NCBI GenBank assembly: GCA_947247005.1
Contig: OX365945.1
Span: 15,258,501 to 15,322,500, forward strand
Length of the DNA stretch: 64,000 nt
Reading direction: 5' to 3'
Source of the DNA: Spisula solida
Lineage: Eukaryota > Mollusca > Bivalvia > Venerida > Mactridae
Position numbers and translations under genes: made by a program. Positions 30,101-37,444 of the stretch are shown one piece after another (the first letter of the stretch is position 1; every line of letters begins with the position of its first letter). Below the pieces are notes generated by a model that saw only the letters and a list, made by a program, of their open reading frames with translations, was not told where the DNA came from and ran no database searches.

Positions 30101-30132
30101 GAACCATTGTTGCTCAACTGAAACCATCCCAT
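23..30132 (-). CDS. TMEM63: TMEM63/OSCA-family mechanosensitive cation channel, 5' 15 coding exons (C-terminus outside window)
   Basis: Coding exons in transcript order: 30132-29983, 29472-29390, 18189-18099, 17647-17610, 16355-16216, 13585-13534, 10268-10160, 8719-8646, 8346-8266, 6413-6287, 5939-5806, 2465-2340, 1656-1503, 840-734, 109-23. All have GT-AG borders and the phases join without a stop to about 518 codons. The family forms stretch-gated cation channels of plasma or endolysosomal membrane, with a TMEM16-like fold. Visible parts: extracellular N-terminus with sequons at N9, N24 and N41; TM0 around residues 38-62; the linker WTSLFYGD; GFCSW; TM1 around 137-157; TM2 around 188-208; a cytosolic RRM-like domain around 222-400 (TLMIAGIPK, then a VAFVTF strand); TM3 ending in FFFTTPSMIL; TM4 with FLPTLLLWILTALLP; TM5 with ILPSLGLTR. 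Human paralogues are about 800 residues, so roughly a third is missing to the left. The vertebrate paralogue (A, B or C) cannot be assigned. Family identity is recognised by motif recall, not by a search. Confidence 0.95.
734..840 (-). CDS. TMEM63: TMEM63 exon 14 (TM4 region)
   Basis: 107 nt, phase 0 in and phase 2 out, acceptor CTTTCAG and donor GTAACA. It encodes residues 454-488 with FLPTLLLWILTALLP and a downstream HWTR, both typical of the TMEM63 pore-lining TM4 segment and its following loop. Confidence 0.93.
951..1190 (+). mobile_element. Degenerate copy of the TA-flanked TIR element of 14349-15206, with internal tandem expansion
   Basis: Read on the plus strand, 951-1015 parallels 52301-52360, including the shared words TCGGTCCTGGCAAAAT. 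This places it in the same orientation as the 52.3-kb copy. Its middle is an array of about 17-18 bp units (ACAGGTAGATGGCTCAA) from 1034 to 1131, apparently amplified from one internal motif of the transposon. No intact termini are visible. It lies in the intron between TMEM63 exons 13 and 14. Confidence 0.6.
1503..1656 (-). CDS. TMEM63: TMEM63 exon 13 (TM3)
   Basis: 154 nt, phase 2 in and phase 0 out, donor GTATGT. It encodes residues 402-453: the split Trp of YWEKL, then GWQWWLRTILINLLMVILL and FFFTTPSMILNNLDKL. The FFxTTPS motif is diagnostic for TMEM63/OSCA TM3. Downstream of the donor (about 1414-1470) is a small foldback with arms CTGTAGAGCAACA / TGTTGCTCTACAG. Confidence 0.95.
1674..2000 (+). 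repeat. Irregular tandem repeat with an AAGGGAGGTAATTC core
   Basis: Around ten copies of AAGGGAGGTAATTC, spaced about 30-45 bp, alternate with spacers such as GTTGACAGATAATATAC and AATAAATTTGTA. It is intronic, between TMEM63 exons 12 and 13. Confidence 0.8.
2340..2465 (-). CDS. TMEM63: TMEM63 exon 12 (end of cytosolic domain)
   Basis: 126 nt, phase 2 in and out, acceptor TTTTCAG and donor GTAAGT. It encodes residues 360-402, including WEVSYAPAPKDIYW, which corresponds to the family's W-x-x-x-x-AP-P-x-DIxW signature just before TM3. Confidence 0.94.
2753..3594 (+). repeat. Minisatellite, unit about 37-38 bp
   Basis: About 21-22 head-to-tail copies of a unit built on TTTGTTCAGACAGA, TTTACAGAGG and TTTGGGGAATGATA. 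Copies vary by substitution and small deletions. It is intronic in TMEM63. The short ORFs it contains are repeat translations. Confidence 0.95.
4227..5228 (+). mobile_element. Candidate TIR element, ACTGTAAACC family
   Basis: It starts ACTGTAAACCTAGAAAC and ends with GGTTTACAGT, in inverted orientation. The right part (about 5080-5228: cgcggagttcacg, atatgccgacgatc, acgaaagtaaa) closely resembles 37300-37444, a shorter element with the same termini. Whether the 1 kb is one element or two related ends is not certain. Confidence 0.55.
5806..5939 (-). CDS. TMEM63: TMEM63 exon 11 (cytosolic RRM-like domain)
   Basis: 134 nt, phase 0 in and phase 2 out, acceptor TTGTAG and donor GTAAAA. It encodes residues 316-360 (LDAITYYGDEEDK ... 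CLGVAFVTFENVQMAER). VAFVTF matches the family's conserved beta-strand (IFVTF). Confidence 0.94.
6287..6413 (-). CDS. TMEM63: TMEM63 exon 10 (Cys-rich cytosolic loop)
   Basis: 127 nt, phase 2 in and phase 0 out, donor GTAAGG. It encodes residues 273-315: basic RNAAKEARLNSE, KTGHRPIVRPYPCGQF, and a cysteine cluster LCCAESCGCME. It corresponds to the Cys-rich segment of animal TMEM63s. Confidence 0.93.
6541..6720 (+). repeat. tRNA-headed SINE-like repeat
   Basis: It begins with ggttggcaccgtggacaag (degenerate A box) and has TGGTTTGAATCTCAG (B box). A body follows with aactggttggtaacccaga. The same head and body occur inverted at 33899-34090, which supports a dispersed SINE. It is intronic in TMEM63. 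Confidence 0.65.
6792..8049 (+). mobile_element. HINE/pearl-like element A with four tandem core repeats
   Basis: 5' start AACAAGAGGGCCC followed by the subterminal motif CTCACCTG. There are about four core copies of roughly 300 bp, each with GGTTGCCATGGCAACCAGAG and CCCACCCACTGGCGGCCAT. Next come an ACGG-type tract (about 7965-8000) and a terminal hairpin at 8016-8047 ending ...GGTGAGCTAA. This order (subTIR, tandem core, tetranucleotide tract, 3' hairpin) is that of Helentron-associated elements and bivalve 'pearl'. No coding capacity. A core fragment recurs at 17860-17955 in inverse orientation. Confidence 0.8.
8016..8047 (+). other. 3'-terminal hairpin of element A
   Basis: Arms AGCTCACCTTGTCAC and GTGACAGGTGAGCT close on a TAT loop with a single bulged T. 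Compare the hairpin at 42493-42526. Confidence 0.9.
8266..8346 (-). CDS. TMEM63: TMEM63 exon 9
   Basis: 81 nt, phase 2 in and out, donor GTATTA. It encodes residues 246-273 (QEAYPEMIVQDVQFAYDV then EHLMELDGKR). EAYP and the Q-F-x-Y-DV spacing match the start of the family's cytosolic RRM-like domain. Confidence 0.93.
8646..8719 (-). CDS. TMEM63: TMEM63 exon 8
   Basis: 74 nt, phase 0 in and phase 2 out, donor GTAAGT. It encodes residues 222-245 (ASKTLMIAGIPKEKCYKSV ...). TLMIxGIP is the first beta-strand of the cytosolic domain in TMEM63 proteins. Confidence 0.94.
8846..9468 (+). mobile_element. HINE/pearl-like element B
   Basis: 5' subterminal motif GGATGCCCC. Three core copies of about 180 bp follow (CATCGTCTTGATGTGGTGAA, ACAAAGTTACAGAGCGGAC, CCTTGACCTTTGAGCTAGG), then an ACAC/ACGG tract. 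The 3' hairpin at 9437-9467 (ATGCCCTTCCGCCAT / ATGGCGGGGGCAT) ends GCATAA. The 5' AACAAGA is degraded (AACTAGA). Confidence 0.75.
9840..10010 (+). repeat. Dispersed repeat, pair member of 29040-29200
   Basis: Shares with 29043-29200 the words GGATATTTTT, GGGTCAAAA, CAGACATTTGG and AGTTCT-TGTTGGCAAA, in the same orientation. Type unknown. Confidence 0.55.
10160..10268 (-). CDS. TMEM63: TMEM63 exon 7 (TM2)
   Basis: 109 nt, phase 2 in and phase 0 out, donor GTAAGT. It encodes residues 185-221: NLLWIHAFLAVVYLVLAVIF (TM2) then MRHFSVNLTFDDDEH. NLLWxH and the following MRxxS are family landmarks. Confidence 0.95.
10650..10727 (+). repeat. Direct duplication, about 39 bp x 2
   Basis: GTTCAACTGTTCGGCTGAAA ATTCTCATACA occurs twice in tandem, intronic in TMEM63. 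Confidence 0.85.
11866..12727 (+). repeat. 27-bp minisatellite, about 31 copies
   Basis: Unit CCCATATTTACTAAACTTTT CTCAAAC, head to tail, with variants TTAACTT, TTCCCTC and TTTGCTAA. Variant units are interleaved (for example the alternation of TTTCCTCAA and TTTTCTCAA units), consistent with higher-order duplication. Intronic in TMEM63. Confidence 0.97.
13322..13470 (-). repeat. tRNA-headed SINE-like repeat
   Basis: On the minus strand it shows TGGGTGGTCAAATAGTTAAA (A-box-like) and GTGGGTTCCATCCC (B-box-like), followed by CCAAGTACTAGTATATTAAA. It lies about 60 bp downstream of TMEM63 exon 6 in transcript direction. Confidence 0.6.
13534..13585 (-). CDS. TMEM63: TMEM63 exon 6
   Basis: 52 nt, phase 1 in and phase 2 out, donor GTAAGT. 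It encodes residues 168-185 (IGNATDFGHTTIANLDA). FGxTTIANL is strongly conserved between TM1 and TM2 in TMEM63 proteins. Confidence 0.95.
13761..14231 (+). mobile_element. HINE/pearl-like element C
   Basis: 5' AACAAGACATATCAC and subterminal ATACCCCCAG. There are two core copies (GGGCCATAACTCCCT, GATCATGCAAAGTTT), then a GACGGACCAACC-type tract. The 3' end has GCCCCCATATAC / GTATCCGGGGGG, followed by TATAATAA. The 5' ATACCCCC is the complement of the 3' GGGGGTAT. Confidence 0.75.
14349..15206 (+). mobile_element. 858-bp DNA transposon relic with TIRs and TA target duplication
   Basis: Left end CAGTAGAACTTCGATGCCTC; right end is its inverted complement (GAGGCATCGAAGTTCTACTG). TA flanks both ends (14347-14348 and 15207-15208). 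TIRs of the form CAGTAGAAC... with a TA duplication are usual for Tc1/mariner-pogo-type elements. No transposase ORF survives. Partial copies lie at 52280-52565 and 951-1190. Confidence 0.85.
15690..15955 (+). mobile_element. HINE/pearl-like element D (short)
   Basis: 5' AACAAGAGATG and subterminal ATATGCCTCCAT. A single core follows (GGTCACAGTGACCTTGACC), then GACGGACCAACC/ACAGACTG microsatellite-like sequence. The 3' hairpin CGCCCTCATC / GATGGAGGCAT ends GCATAA. Confidence 0.78.
16216..16355 (-). CDS. TMEM63: TMEM63 exon 5 (TM1)
   Basis: 140 nt, phase 2 in and phase 1 out, acceptor ATTTTAG and donor GTAAGT. It encodes residues 121-167: RDVDIVKKCGQDALQYITFQ, then a TM1 hydrophobic run through LIVTVLSTAIIVPVNFTG. 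The CGxDAxxYxxFQR and PVNF-G motifs are hallmark TMEM63 sequence. Confidence 0.96.
16811..17090 (+). repeat. tRNA-headed SINE
   Basis: Head TAGCTAGAGCAGTTGGTAGG (A box) and CTGGTTTGATTCCCGGGC (B box). The body has CCACATGTGGAGAAGTTGTC and TTTTTCCAATAA-type sequence, and ends near GAGCTGTATGGAG. The same body occurs at 25610-25690, 33380-33460 and 37130-37230. Confidence 0.75.
17610..17647 (-). CDS. TMEM63: TMEM63 exon 4
   Basis: 38 nt, phase 0 in and phase 2 out, acceptor TTTTTTCAG and donor GTGCGT. It encodes GFCSWILAFIRI, residues 109-120. GFCSW is a signature just before the TM1 helix of the family. Confidence 0.93.
18099..18189 (-). CDS. TMEM63: TMEM63 exon 3
   Basis: 91 nt, phase 2 in and phase 0 out, acceptor TATTATAG and donor GTAAGC. 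It encodes residues 78-108: WTSLFYGDHEGNRHHGSMES then LDSQVHAQDR. WTSLFYG is conserved in the TM0-TM1 linker. The 11.2-kb intron before it (18190-29389) is the largest in the gene. Confidence 0.94.
18205..18361 (+). repeat. Tandem repeat, about 41 bp x 4
   Basis: Units contain ACATACATTGTACATGTATA and CATCCATTCTGACTGGTTCA. The array begins 15 bp from the acceptor of TMEM63 exon 3, so it occupies the region where its branch point and polypyrimidine tract should lie. Confidence 0.9.
18389..18628. mobile_element. 240-bp MITE with 18-bp perfect TIRs and 11-bp TSD
   Basis: TIRs AATCTCATTAAAATCAGA (18389-18406) and TCTGATTTTAATGAGATT (18611-18628) are exact inverted repeats. Direct repeat GGCTGTTACAC flanks both sides (18078+300: 18378-18388, and 18629-18639). 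A 9-11 bp TSD suggests a Mutator-like origin. The interior holds TTTACGTCATCCAATCACAT, resembling CRE-like plus CCAAT motifs. No ORF. Confidence 0.9.
20081..20413. mobile_element. 333-bp element with imperfect about 28-bp TIRs
   Basis: Left end TGCACCAGTCAATATTTTGC and right end GCATAATATTGACTGGTGCA are inverted complements with few differences, and both extend inward to CCCAGGGG / CCCCGGC. It contains a short internal duplication of TCTAAATCCCCACC. No clear TSD. Confidence 0.7.
21418..21652. mobile_element. 235-bp MITE, ACTGTAAA family, containing a G22 tract
   Basis: Ends ACTGTAAAATGAC... and ...ATGATTTACAGT are inverted. Termini are shared with 37235-37444 and 4227-5228. A run of 22 G lies inside (21541-21562). 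Confidence 0.6.
22264..22556 (+). mobile_element. HINE/pearl-like element E, nested in older core repeats
   Basis: 5' AACAAGACTGCG and subterminal TTATGCCCCCTG. It has a core with CCAAAATTAGGTCAAGGTGA, then an ACGG/ACGA tract (22477-22510). The 3' hairpin ATGCCTCCCC / GGGGGGCAT ends GCATAA. It interrupts an older tandem core (GCAGATCAGAGTTATAG at 22116, GCAGATCAGAGTTATGG at 22583). Confidence 0.8.
24698..24765 (+). mobile_element. Left-end fragment of the CAGTCATGGCGAAA family
   Basis: CAGTCATGGCGAAAGCCGTC followed by GCGTCCATTTC parallels the left end of the element at 50677. No matching right end nearby. Confidence 0.55.
25565..25700 (+). repeat. SINE body fragment
   Basis: Contains CATGTGGAGAAGTTGTCAGT and TACTGGTTTA as in the SINE at 16811. 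The tRNA-like head is truncated. Confidence 0.5.
28299..28512. mobile_element. 214-bp MITE with about 27-bp TIRs and TA duplication
   Basis: Left TAGTTCGCCGGGGATAACTC, right ...GTTATCTCCGGCGAACTA, flanked by TA on both sides (28297-28298, 28513-28514). The AT-rich interior has no ORF. Confidence 0.85.
28720..28950 (-). repeat. tRNA-headed SINE-like repeat
   Basis: Minus strand: AGTGGTCTAGCGGTTATTCA (A box) and GTGGGTTTGTTCCCTC (B box), followed by a body with ATAATACTGGTATAGCACAT. Confidence 0.65.
29040..29200 (+). repeat. Dispersed repeat, pair member of 9840-10010
   Basis: GGATATTTTTCGGGTCAAAA, CAGACATTTGGCTTGCAG and TTCTATGTTGGCAAATAT match the TMEM63 intron-7 copy. Type unknown. Confidence 0.55.
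29390..29472 (-). CDS. TMEM63: TMEM63 exon 2 (TM0)
   Basis: 83 nt, phase 0 in and phase 2 out, acceptor AATTTCAG and donor GTAAGT. It encodes residues 51-78 (ILLFLFALLRRYAWDYGRIA then LVSRREEK). The LLRRxAWxYGRxALV stretch is the family's TM0 exit. Confidence 0.95.
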
Positions 30133-30261
30133 TTTTGACACTTGATTACTTCTGTCAGTTCAATGAATACGTCTAGATGCTTTCAGTCGCCAGTCAGTGA
30201 ATAACTAACATTCCATCCCACATCAATCCTTATAACAGTCGGACATCTTTCACACAAAATC
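29983..30261 (-). CDS. TMEM63: TMEM63 exon 1 (start codon) with 5' UTR part
   Basis: Coding part 30132-29983 encodes residues 1-50: MGWFQLSNNGSFNEDSCSIQ, then GYLYGGIPENLTINAVAWV. GGIPxNLxxN is the conserved start of TM0. The ATG is the only Met before this motif. An upstream in-frame stop TAA occurs in gtaatcaagtgtcaaaaATG. 30133-30261 is 5' UTR with an upstream acceptor TCATTTCAG at about 30262-30270, implying a further noncoding exon that I could not place. Confidence 0.9.
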
Positions 30262-30764
30262 CTGAAATGATAAAAATAACTTATGTATTAAAGTCTCCTG
30301 TAAGACTAATAAAAAGAGCAATTTTTGGTCACAAACATGACAATCTACTGCCAAAATAAAGCCAGCGACCTACATAAAATTGGAAGAAAGACTACTAAAG
30401 GATCATTCCAGTACAGTTTGGTAAAAATCCATTCATTATTTGTTTATGAGTTGTCATTTGAAGAAAAAGTTGAAAGCATGACACACACCAGATACTGAAA
30501 TCCACAAAACTAAATCCCCCACAAATATTAATGATTGAACATGTTGGCCAGAAAGCAGGCTCAGTCCTCAATAACCTTCTCAGTAATAGTGACAGGGCAT
30601 TTTCTTTAACCAAGTAAACTGTAACAGAAAAATATATTACATTATTGATAAGCCGATGATTAATCGATCATGCTTAGTAACATTGTGAGCACTGAAATCA
30701 ATTCACCAATACAATACATAGAATATTCATGAGTGCTTATTCAAGGCTAATACTCACTCATGTA

Positions 30765-30905
30765 TACTACTAGAATAATTTGTTTCACCAGTCATTCCAT
30801 ATTTAGTTAGGTCAATTCATACCCCTAGTAGTATACTGCTAGAATAATTTGTTTCACCTATAATTTCATATTAAATTAAGTCAATTCGCACCCCTAGTTC
30901 ATGTC
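30765..30905 (+). repeat. Direct duplication, about 78 bp x 2
   Basis: TAGAATAATTTGTTTCACC, GTCAATTC and CACCCCTAGT occur twice in the same order. Confidence 0.75.
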
Positions 30906-31838
30906 CATCACCAGTCATTCTCCAACAATGAGTAAATAGGGGAGACAATCCAATTACAGAAATTGCATCAAGGGAGATCATTCTTGATATTTGTCAGGTC
31001 AAAAAGATGCACATAATTTGAGGGCTAAGTGCAAAACTATTGTACATGCCTATATAAATTGATGAAGTTACAATAGTTTTGCACCGAGTCCTCGATATGA
31101 TATTTGTACCGATCTAGCTTGTACATCTCGAACCAGAATAATGTTAAGACTTAAATGTACAGGGGTGTCAATACAGCCAAATTAAACATCTTGATAATCA
31201 AAGGTGGCTGACCGTTTTTACCAAACAAGACCCTCTTGTTTCCATATTTAACTCAGTTTGTACTAAATAAAATCCTTCAGAACAGATTTAATTGACCACA
31301 CCTTTGCCATTTTCATCAAATAACTTTTATTTTGTTCAGAAATCATAGTTTTTTAGGATAGATAAATCCGAAATTCCAGATACATGTATAATTATAAGGA
31401 ATATTCTGACACCCCCGAACGTATGAAGTAAAAGTCTATAACTACAACATGCAGAATTTATTAAACAAGTATTTCAGTACAGTTGAACGTTGCCTATTTA
31501 ATGTCACCTGAAATAATCAGACACATGTATAAAAGGCCTAAGTTTACATTCCTTGACAGGCTCATCAAGTTGGTCTGTATCTTCTAAACTATTACGATGT
31601 TGACTATCTGATTGAAATATGATTATTATCTTGATAAATTGTCAAACCTTTGATTTTATTTGTGAATAACTTATCATCCTCAGTTTGTTTACAGCTCTGT
31701 GTATGTAAATCTCAATGAATATTTAGAACACAAATCAAGGTAAAGTTTGTCATCTAAAAGATTAAAACAAAAGAATATGTTAAGGTTTTATTATAAACAA
31801 ATTTCACGGCGCCTGCTCACTGACTATTGTGGCCTGTA

Positions 31839-31972
31839 GAGATCCAGAGCTAGGCAGTTTTTTTCCAGCACCCAGTGAAACCTTTGGAAAGAAGACAGCT
31901 TGAAACTGTAGTCTGGTCCCATACAGCTCTCACAGGGTGATGGAAAAAATGGCCCAGCGGCTGAAAAAGATC
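31839..31972. mobile_element. Foldback element, copy 2 of the GATCTTTTTCAGC hairpin family
   Basis: Left arm ...TTTTTTTCCAGCACCCAGTG, right arm CACAGGGTGATGGAAAAAAT followed by CAGCGGCTGAAAAAGATC. It is homologous to 63533-63637 but with a longer loop and a decayed left arm. Confidence 0.7.
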
Positions 31973-33898
31973 ATAGGATATTGCTACACTGATATAGGGA
32001 AGTGGTCTGTTACCGGCCAGTATAAACATCATACTGATATTATATTCAAGGAAAACTGGTTAGATCCACTGACCATGTATAACTGAAAACAACAGTTTTA
32101 TGTTAAAACACCATGAATACACTCACTCAAATACCGTACCTTCCTTAGTGTATATATTCAGGTTGGATAACTGCCATATAATCATGTATACCTGGTAGTT
32201 ACACAATATAAATTCCAAACAAAATATAGATCCAATTAATGCGTTATTCCGCCTACTCTCACTTATAACATTGTAACTTACAAGCATTTAACTATCAAAC
32301 ATTACAGTGTTTCATCTCAGCAACTACAAATGTATTGTTTGGCATATAGACTACATGCATGTGTAATACAACTGTACTGGTATACTTCCCACTAAGATCT
32401 TTATCAAATTGTTGAGTAAGATAAATAAGACCAAAATAGCAACAAATTATTTCCTTCATTAACAAACTGAAAAGATTTAGATAACATTTTATAATCAGAA
32501 CACTATACAGCACTGAGTAGAGAAACTGGTCTGTGATAATGCATCCATAGAATAATACTGTTTTATCAAAGCACTTATGGAAATCATAAAATTGCATTCT
32601 GTAATTATTCACCATGTAACATGCCTAGAAGTGAGTCATAATTAAAACTATACACAATGGTAATGTAATCAATTGCAATGTTCAACAGTTCAAGTGTAGT
32701 ATAAACATTGTTAACAACATTTTGTCTAGAATTAAGCATCAGTTACCAGGAAATTTGTTTGAACTGTGTGAGTCAACCAACGGATCAAGATGATTCCTTC
32801 CATGTCAAAAATCCTTATTTGGTTAATATAAAAATATATATTTGTTATGTCAGATACAATGGCTTCAGGGATTTGCAATGTACGGTTACATTGTACATAT
32901 TGTATCCAGTCATTTAAACAGAACGCCAGTATTGATAGTCAAATTTACTTTACACAGCAGATTGTGGTCACACTAAGTAGCCTGAGGATAATTATACATA
33001 ATTATCTTTGTTGGTCTGAGTAACAGCTACACTGTGGTATACCGTACACCGGATATTGCACGTTAATTTGAGTAATATCATTACTTTTTTGCGACATTGG
33101 ACTGGAAACGAGTGTAAGTTCGGCCATGATATTTTCCTAATGACTGATTTCTTCCAACATCTCAAATGGTTTTAAGCATCTTCTATGGTGACTGATTTAT
33201 GCCATGTCGTAATTTCCCTTTTTCGCCACAACAAAGCGAAAATGTAATAATGCGAAAAAGTCAACTTTGTCGTATCTTTGCATTGTTGCATTTTCGTTTT
33301 GTCGTGGCAAAAAAGCTTAACTGATGAAGGGTGACAACATGACACCAAAAATGTGCTCTTCTGTGAGTATACTGTCTATTTGGAGAAGTGGTCAGTTGTC
33401 TGCGAAACGACAAGTAAATACTAAATTCCAAGGAAACTGGTCAGCTGGACAAAAAACATTGTTGAAAATAGCATGTAAACATGACTGCTTTAAGTATGGT
33501 TTAAAAAATCTTGATTTAATTGATGTAACAAAAGTGAAATTGGATTTAACAATATTAGCAGCTTAACACAGGTGATTGCTTAATTCAGGATACCACAAAC
33601 ACATGTTTAACTGCACATCAGGATTTATACAAATAACTGTTCTGTCCATCATAGTGTTGTATCCCGCCAACAAATATTCCATGGGTGTGTGTACTTCATA
33701 CACTAAAATGATTAAATGAAACTTAAAAAGATTCAACATTAAAATGCTAATAAAATGTTGAAGAATTGAGACACTGGTGCATTCAAATGGTGGCTTAGGA
33801 GCACAACTCAGCACTTAAATAACTATAACATTACATCATGAGACTATTACGCCCCTTAATTCTTGGTTGTTTTTTTCAGGTTCAACTGAGACAGTTGT

Positions 33899-34090
33899 AA
33901 AAGCCTGGTCATTCTTGGGTCTTTAATGTGCCTGGCTGCACCAATGCATGTCAGACTACCTCTGGGTTATCAACCAGTTTGCTGAAAATCATTTCGGAAA
34001 TGACCAAGTGCCACAGTCGAGATTCATTCCAAGGACCATTGATCCGTAGTCAAGAGTGTTGCCCACTCGACCACAATGCCACCCAAAGTT
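33899..34090 (-). repeat. tRNA-headed SINE-like repeat, inverse of 6541-6720
   Basis: Minus strand: GTGGCATTGTGGTCGAGTGG head, GAATGAATCTCGACTGTGGC B-box region, and body AACTGGTTGATAACCCAGAG, each matched at 6541-6720. Confidence 0.7.
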
Positions 34091-34539
34091 TACAATGAAC
34101 ATGTCACTTTTCTTTATAAAATATTGTTGAACATCCCTCATATATCACCATATAAAAATAGAGGACAATATCACTGGCCCTCAGATATGTGATGCTATTT
34201 GTGTTTTATATTCCACCCACAATAACCATGAGGAACTCCCACATCATTTTCCCCATACAACATACATAATTATACTGATAGCCATGTTTATGACTTCACT
34301 GTATGGAAATTTCATTGATTATTTCGGGACATTTGTTGTCAGATTGTGGTTGGAATAAATAAATTCCAAGATAATCATTATCAGCCCTCACCATCACCTA
34401 TGGCTGAAATGCTTTCCAATACTTCACAATGCATAATCAGGATGTACTTAGGGGGCATTGAATCAGTACAAGAATCAACTATCAGTGAATATGATTAATA
34501 CTCCCAGAAAATCCAATTAAGAAAGCCACATGTCAGCCA

Positions 34540-34979
34540 TCTTCAATGTGACATAAACCAGTCCAAGGGTAATAACTGTGTAAATGCCTTGACCGAGGTA
34601 CAGTGGAAGTAGTTTGCTGCACAAATATCTCCGCAACGGTGACAGGCCATAAACCTATATCGTCTTTCAAACTGATGCTAGACAGTGACTTTGTGAGGAA
34701 ATAAAGCCCGGGCCACCAGCAAAGGGCCATAATTTTGCCAAAATTCATCGCAACGCAAATTCCTTTCTTCATGCACATCTATATGTTGAGGTTGTTCATC
34801 TGTGAAAGTTTGAGCGACATCCTGCCAAAACTGTAGGAGGAGTTGCGTCCACAAGAATGCGTCTACGGACGGACTGACGGACTGACGGACTGACTGACGG
34901 ACGGACGGACGGACGGACGGACGGACGGACGGACGGACGGACGGACGGACGGACGGACGGACGGACGGACGGACGGACG

Positions 34980-35069
<90 letters not shown>

Positions 35070-35093
35070 CTGAATCCAGTGGGTATAATAATT
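34540..35093 (+). mobile_element. HINE/pearl-like element F with long microsatellite
   Basis: Core sequence AGGGCCATAATTTTGCC, related to element C, is followed by about 200 bp of ACGG/ACAG microsatellite and a 3' end GTGGGTATAATAA like that of element C. The 5' boundary is not sharp. Confidence 0.6.
34865..35067 (+). repeat. Compound microsatellite (ACGG)n(ACAG)n
   Basis: About 22 perfect ACGG units, preceded by ACGG/ACTG variants, switch abruptly to about 20 ACAG units near 34985. Minus-strand reading gives long Cys-Leu-Ser-Val and Pro-Ser-Val-Arg frames that are not genes. Confidence 0.98.
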
Positions 35094-36984
35094 TAGCAAG
35101 GTAGATAAATGTAAGTCCATTTAGAATGCAATCAATACCATTACAAAACATCCTGAAGCTGCTAAAAGCAAAATGCTTTTTATGTAACAACTTAACCACA
35201 ATAAAAACTACTTCAATGCTTCGGTGCAAAACCATTAAATACGTGTTACTGTCTGTTTCAAGAACTGTAATAGTTCAATTGCAATAATTTCTACAAGACC
35301 TTCAACATGCACATTATATGACTTTTGATATACCTGGTAACATTGGTTTTTAAAACCTGAGCATGGAGAATAACAAGTGTATTTTGTTTTTGAGAAACAT
35401 GGCAATTCCATGAAAACCAGGTTTTTCAAACAAGACCTGTAACTCTGCTAGAACTAATGTTACCTGCAAAAATAAAATATCATATGCATAATAGGTCTTT
35501 AGCATGTTAATATAAGTGGGCCACTAAAGTTTCATGATCAGAGTTAAAATACTTGTACAGACTTTATTAAAGCAACATTTCAAAGATGTCCAACTTCTGA
35601 GATTCAACTCAAACTAAGGTTCTAATTTGAGAAAAATCTCAAACAATTACATAAACAGAGATTCTTTAATTTTAGGAAAAGTTTGCTGTTGTAGAGATTT
35701 CAAAGCCGGGTTATAATTAAACAGCATTATAACTTTGCTAAGTTAATTATGAGCCTGTCCTCAAATATTCTCAGCATATTAAATTCACACAAAAACTAAA
35801 TTGGATGCAACTGCAATTAATTCAGGCAAAATGAAACTATTTGCAGTACCAGTGTTAGAAGGCCATTAATCATCATTAGAAGCATTCATCATGTTGCCCG
35901 GACATACAAAATAGGTAATTTCCCCCGGATGAAGCCGTGATTTATTTGTAATGAAATGCAAACAGGAAAATTTGTGATGAAACAAGATATTCCAGAGAGG
36001 AAATCCAATCAGAATTAATCCCATTCCAATTATATTAAATCAAAACAAGTCTGTGATTGCAACATGTTGTTTTTTTGGTTTCACATTCAGCAGCAGACTT
36101 TAGATTTTGCGCTGGGTTTGAATAATCCTCCAACAATGCTTAGTGTAAAGCAAGTACCCGTTTTCTGACTGACATGCATACGTTCATCTGACTGTACATG
36201 ATACAAGTCGACTGTTAATAACAAGGCGACGCTGGCAGCCACAGCACATTGACTTTTAATTGACTCTCAGGTACCCATTTATACACCCGGGGAAAGACTG
36301 GAGCATTGGAGATTTATCTTGCTCAGAGAAATTGACCAGTGGCAAGGACGGGGATCAAACCCATCAATTGCAGGACCTCTACATGCAACCTACATTTAGG
36401 CCAGCCATGCTCCCCACAATAGCTAACAAATAAAGAGGAAGTACTACATCTTGTTTTAAGTAGCAAAGGTACTGCTTATTTACTGGAATTGAGATACGCT
36501 TGTTACAATGCCTGAAACCTTTGATATTTTTATTCCATTATTGAATATTTTTGCATTCCATCTAAAGCTGTATACTCACTCAGTTTTTGTTAATTAATTA
36601 CAGCAATAAATTCTCAGAAAGTATGACTATGTTAATGTGCAAACATCACAAATCAATGGTAGATTATATTGCCTTAACCAACATTTATAGCCTAAGGCAA
36701 AACAAATAAGCAAGTTTTAATTAACCAATAATTGCACAAAACATTCATCTGTATTGTCAAACAACCTATAGATCTGTATTGTCAAAATATACCAGTCAAT
36801 GAGTTTCCGGTATAGTTAGGTTGGTTTAGGTGTGAATAGATGGCTTTTAGAAACAGGAAGCAGAAATTTCAGACATTAAAAATGCTAACTAAAGGTACTT
36901 TAAGATGTGAATGAGAACATTTCAGACTTGATGAGTGGTTTCAGACGTGGATCAGAGCATCCATGCAGGCACATAGTTCTGCAA

Positions 36985-37232
36985 CTTAAAGCCAACCATA
37001 ACATGGCATACTGTGGTCCAGTGAGTAGTTAGAGCATTGGATTTGTAACCCAGAGATCAAGGTTTGGTTCCCCATTGTGGCACTGTCATTCCGGAAACCC
37101 TTCCATGAAAGTTCGATAACAATGTTGATTTTCCTCCACATGTGGAGTTATCGATTCCTTGTGGAAGGGCAAGTTAGTATTGGTTAGGGTACAGTCCAGA
37201 AAAACCGGTTAGCTGAATCAAGAGCTGTATTT
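36985..37232 (+). repeat. tRNA-headed SINE
   Basis: Head GTGGTCCAGTGAGTAGTTAG (A box) and AAGGTTTGGTTCCCCATTG (B box). Body TCCACATGTGGAGTTATCGA, CAGTCCAGAAAAACCGGTTA, ending GAGCTGTATTTATA. It directly abuts the MITE at 37235. Confidence 0.8.
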
Positions 37233-37234
37233 AT

Positions 37235-37444
37235 ACTGTAAACCAAGAAATCAGTTTTCTCGATTTAGTTTTGCGGAGTTCGCAAGTGGTAGAATTTTGC
37301 AAAACTTTAGTCGCCACGACAGTGCTAAAAACATTAATTTGGACAAAGCAGGAAACTTTAAACGTGAAAGTTTGTAGTTGCAAATATGCCGACGATCAGC
37401 AAAACACGAAAGCTAATATTAAAAAAAGTAAATTGGTTTACAGT
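37235..37444. mobile_element. 210-bp MITE, ACTGTAAACC family
   Basis: Ends ACTGTAAACCAAGAAA and TTGGTTTACAGT. Interior GCGGAGTTCGCAAGTGGTAG and ATATGCCGACGATCAGCAAA match the element at 4227-5228. Confidence 0.75.

Noticed and set aside
34678..35235. 185-codon minus-strand ORF rich in CLSV and PSVR repeats
   Set aside because: It is the translation of the (ACGG)n(ACAG)n microsatellite; all frames there stay open for the same reason.
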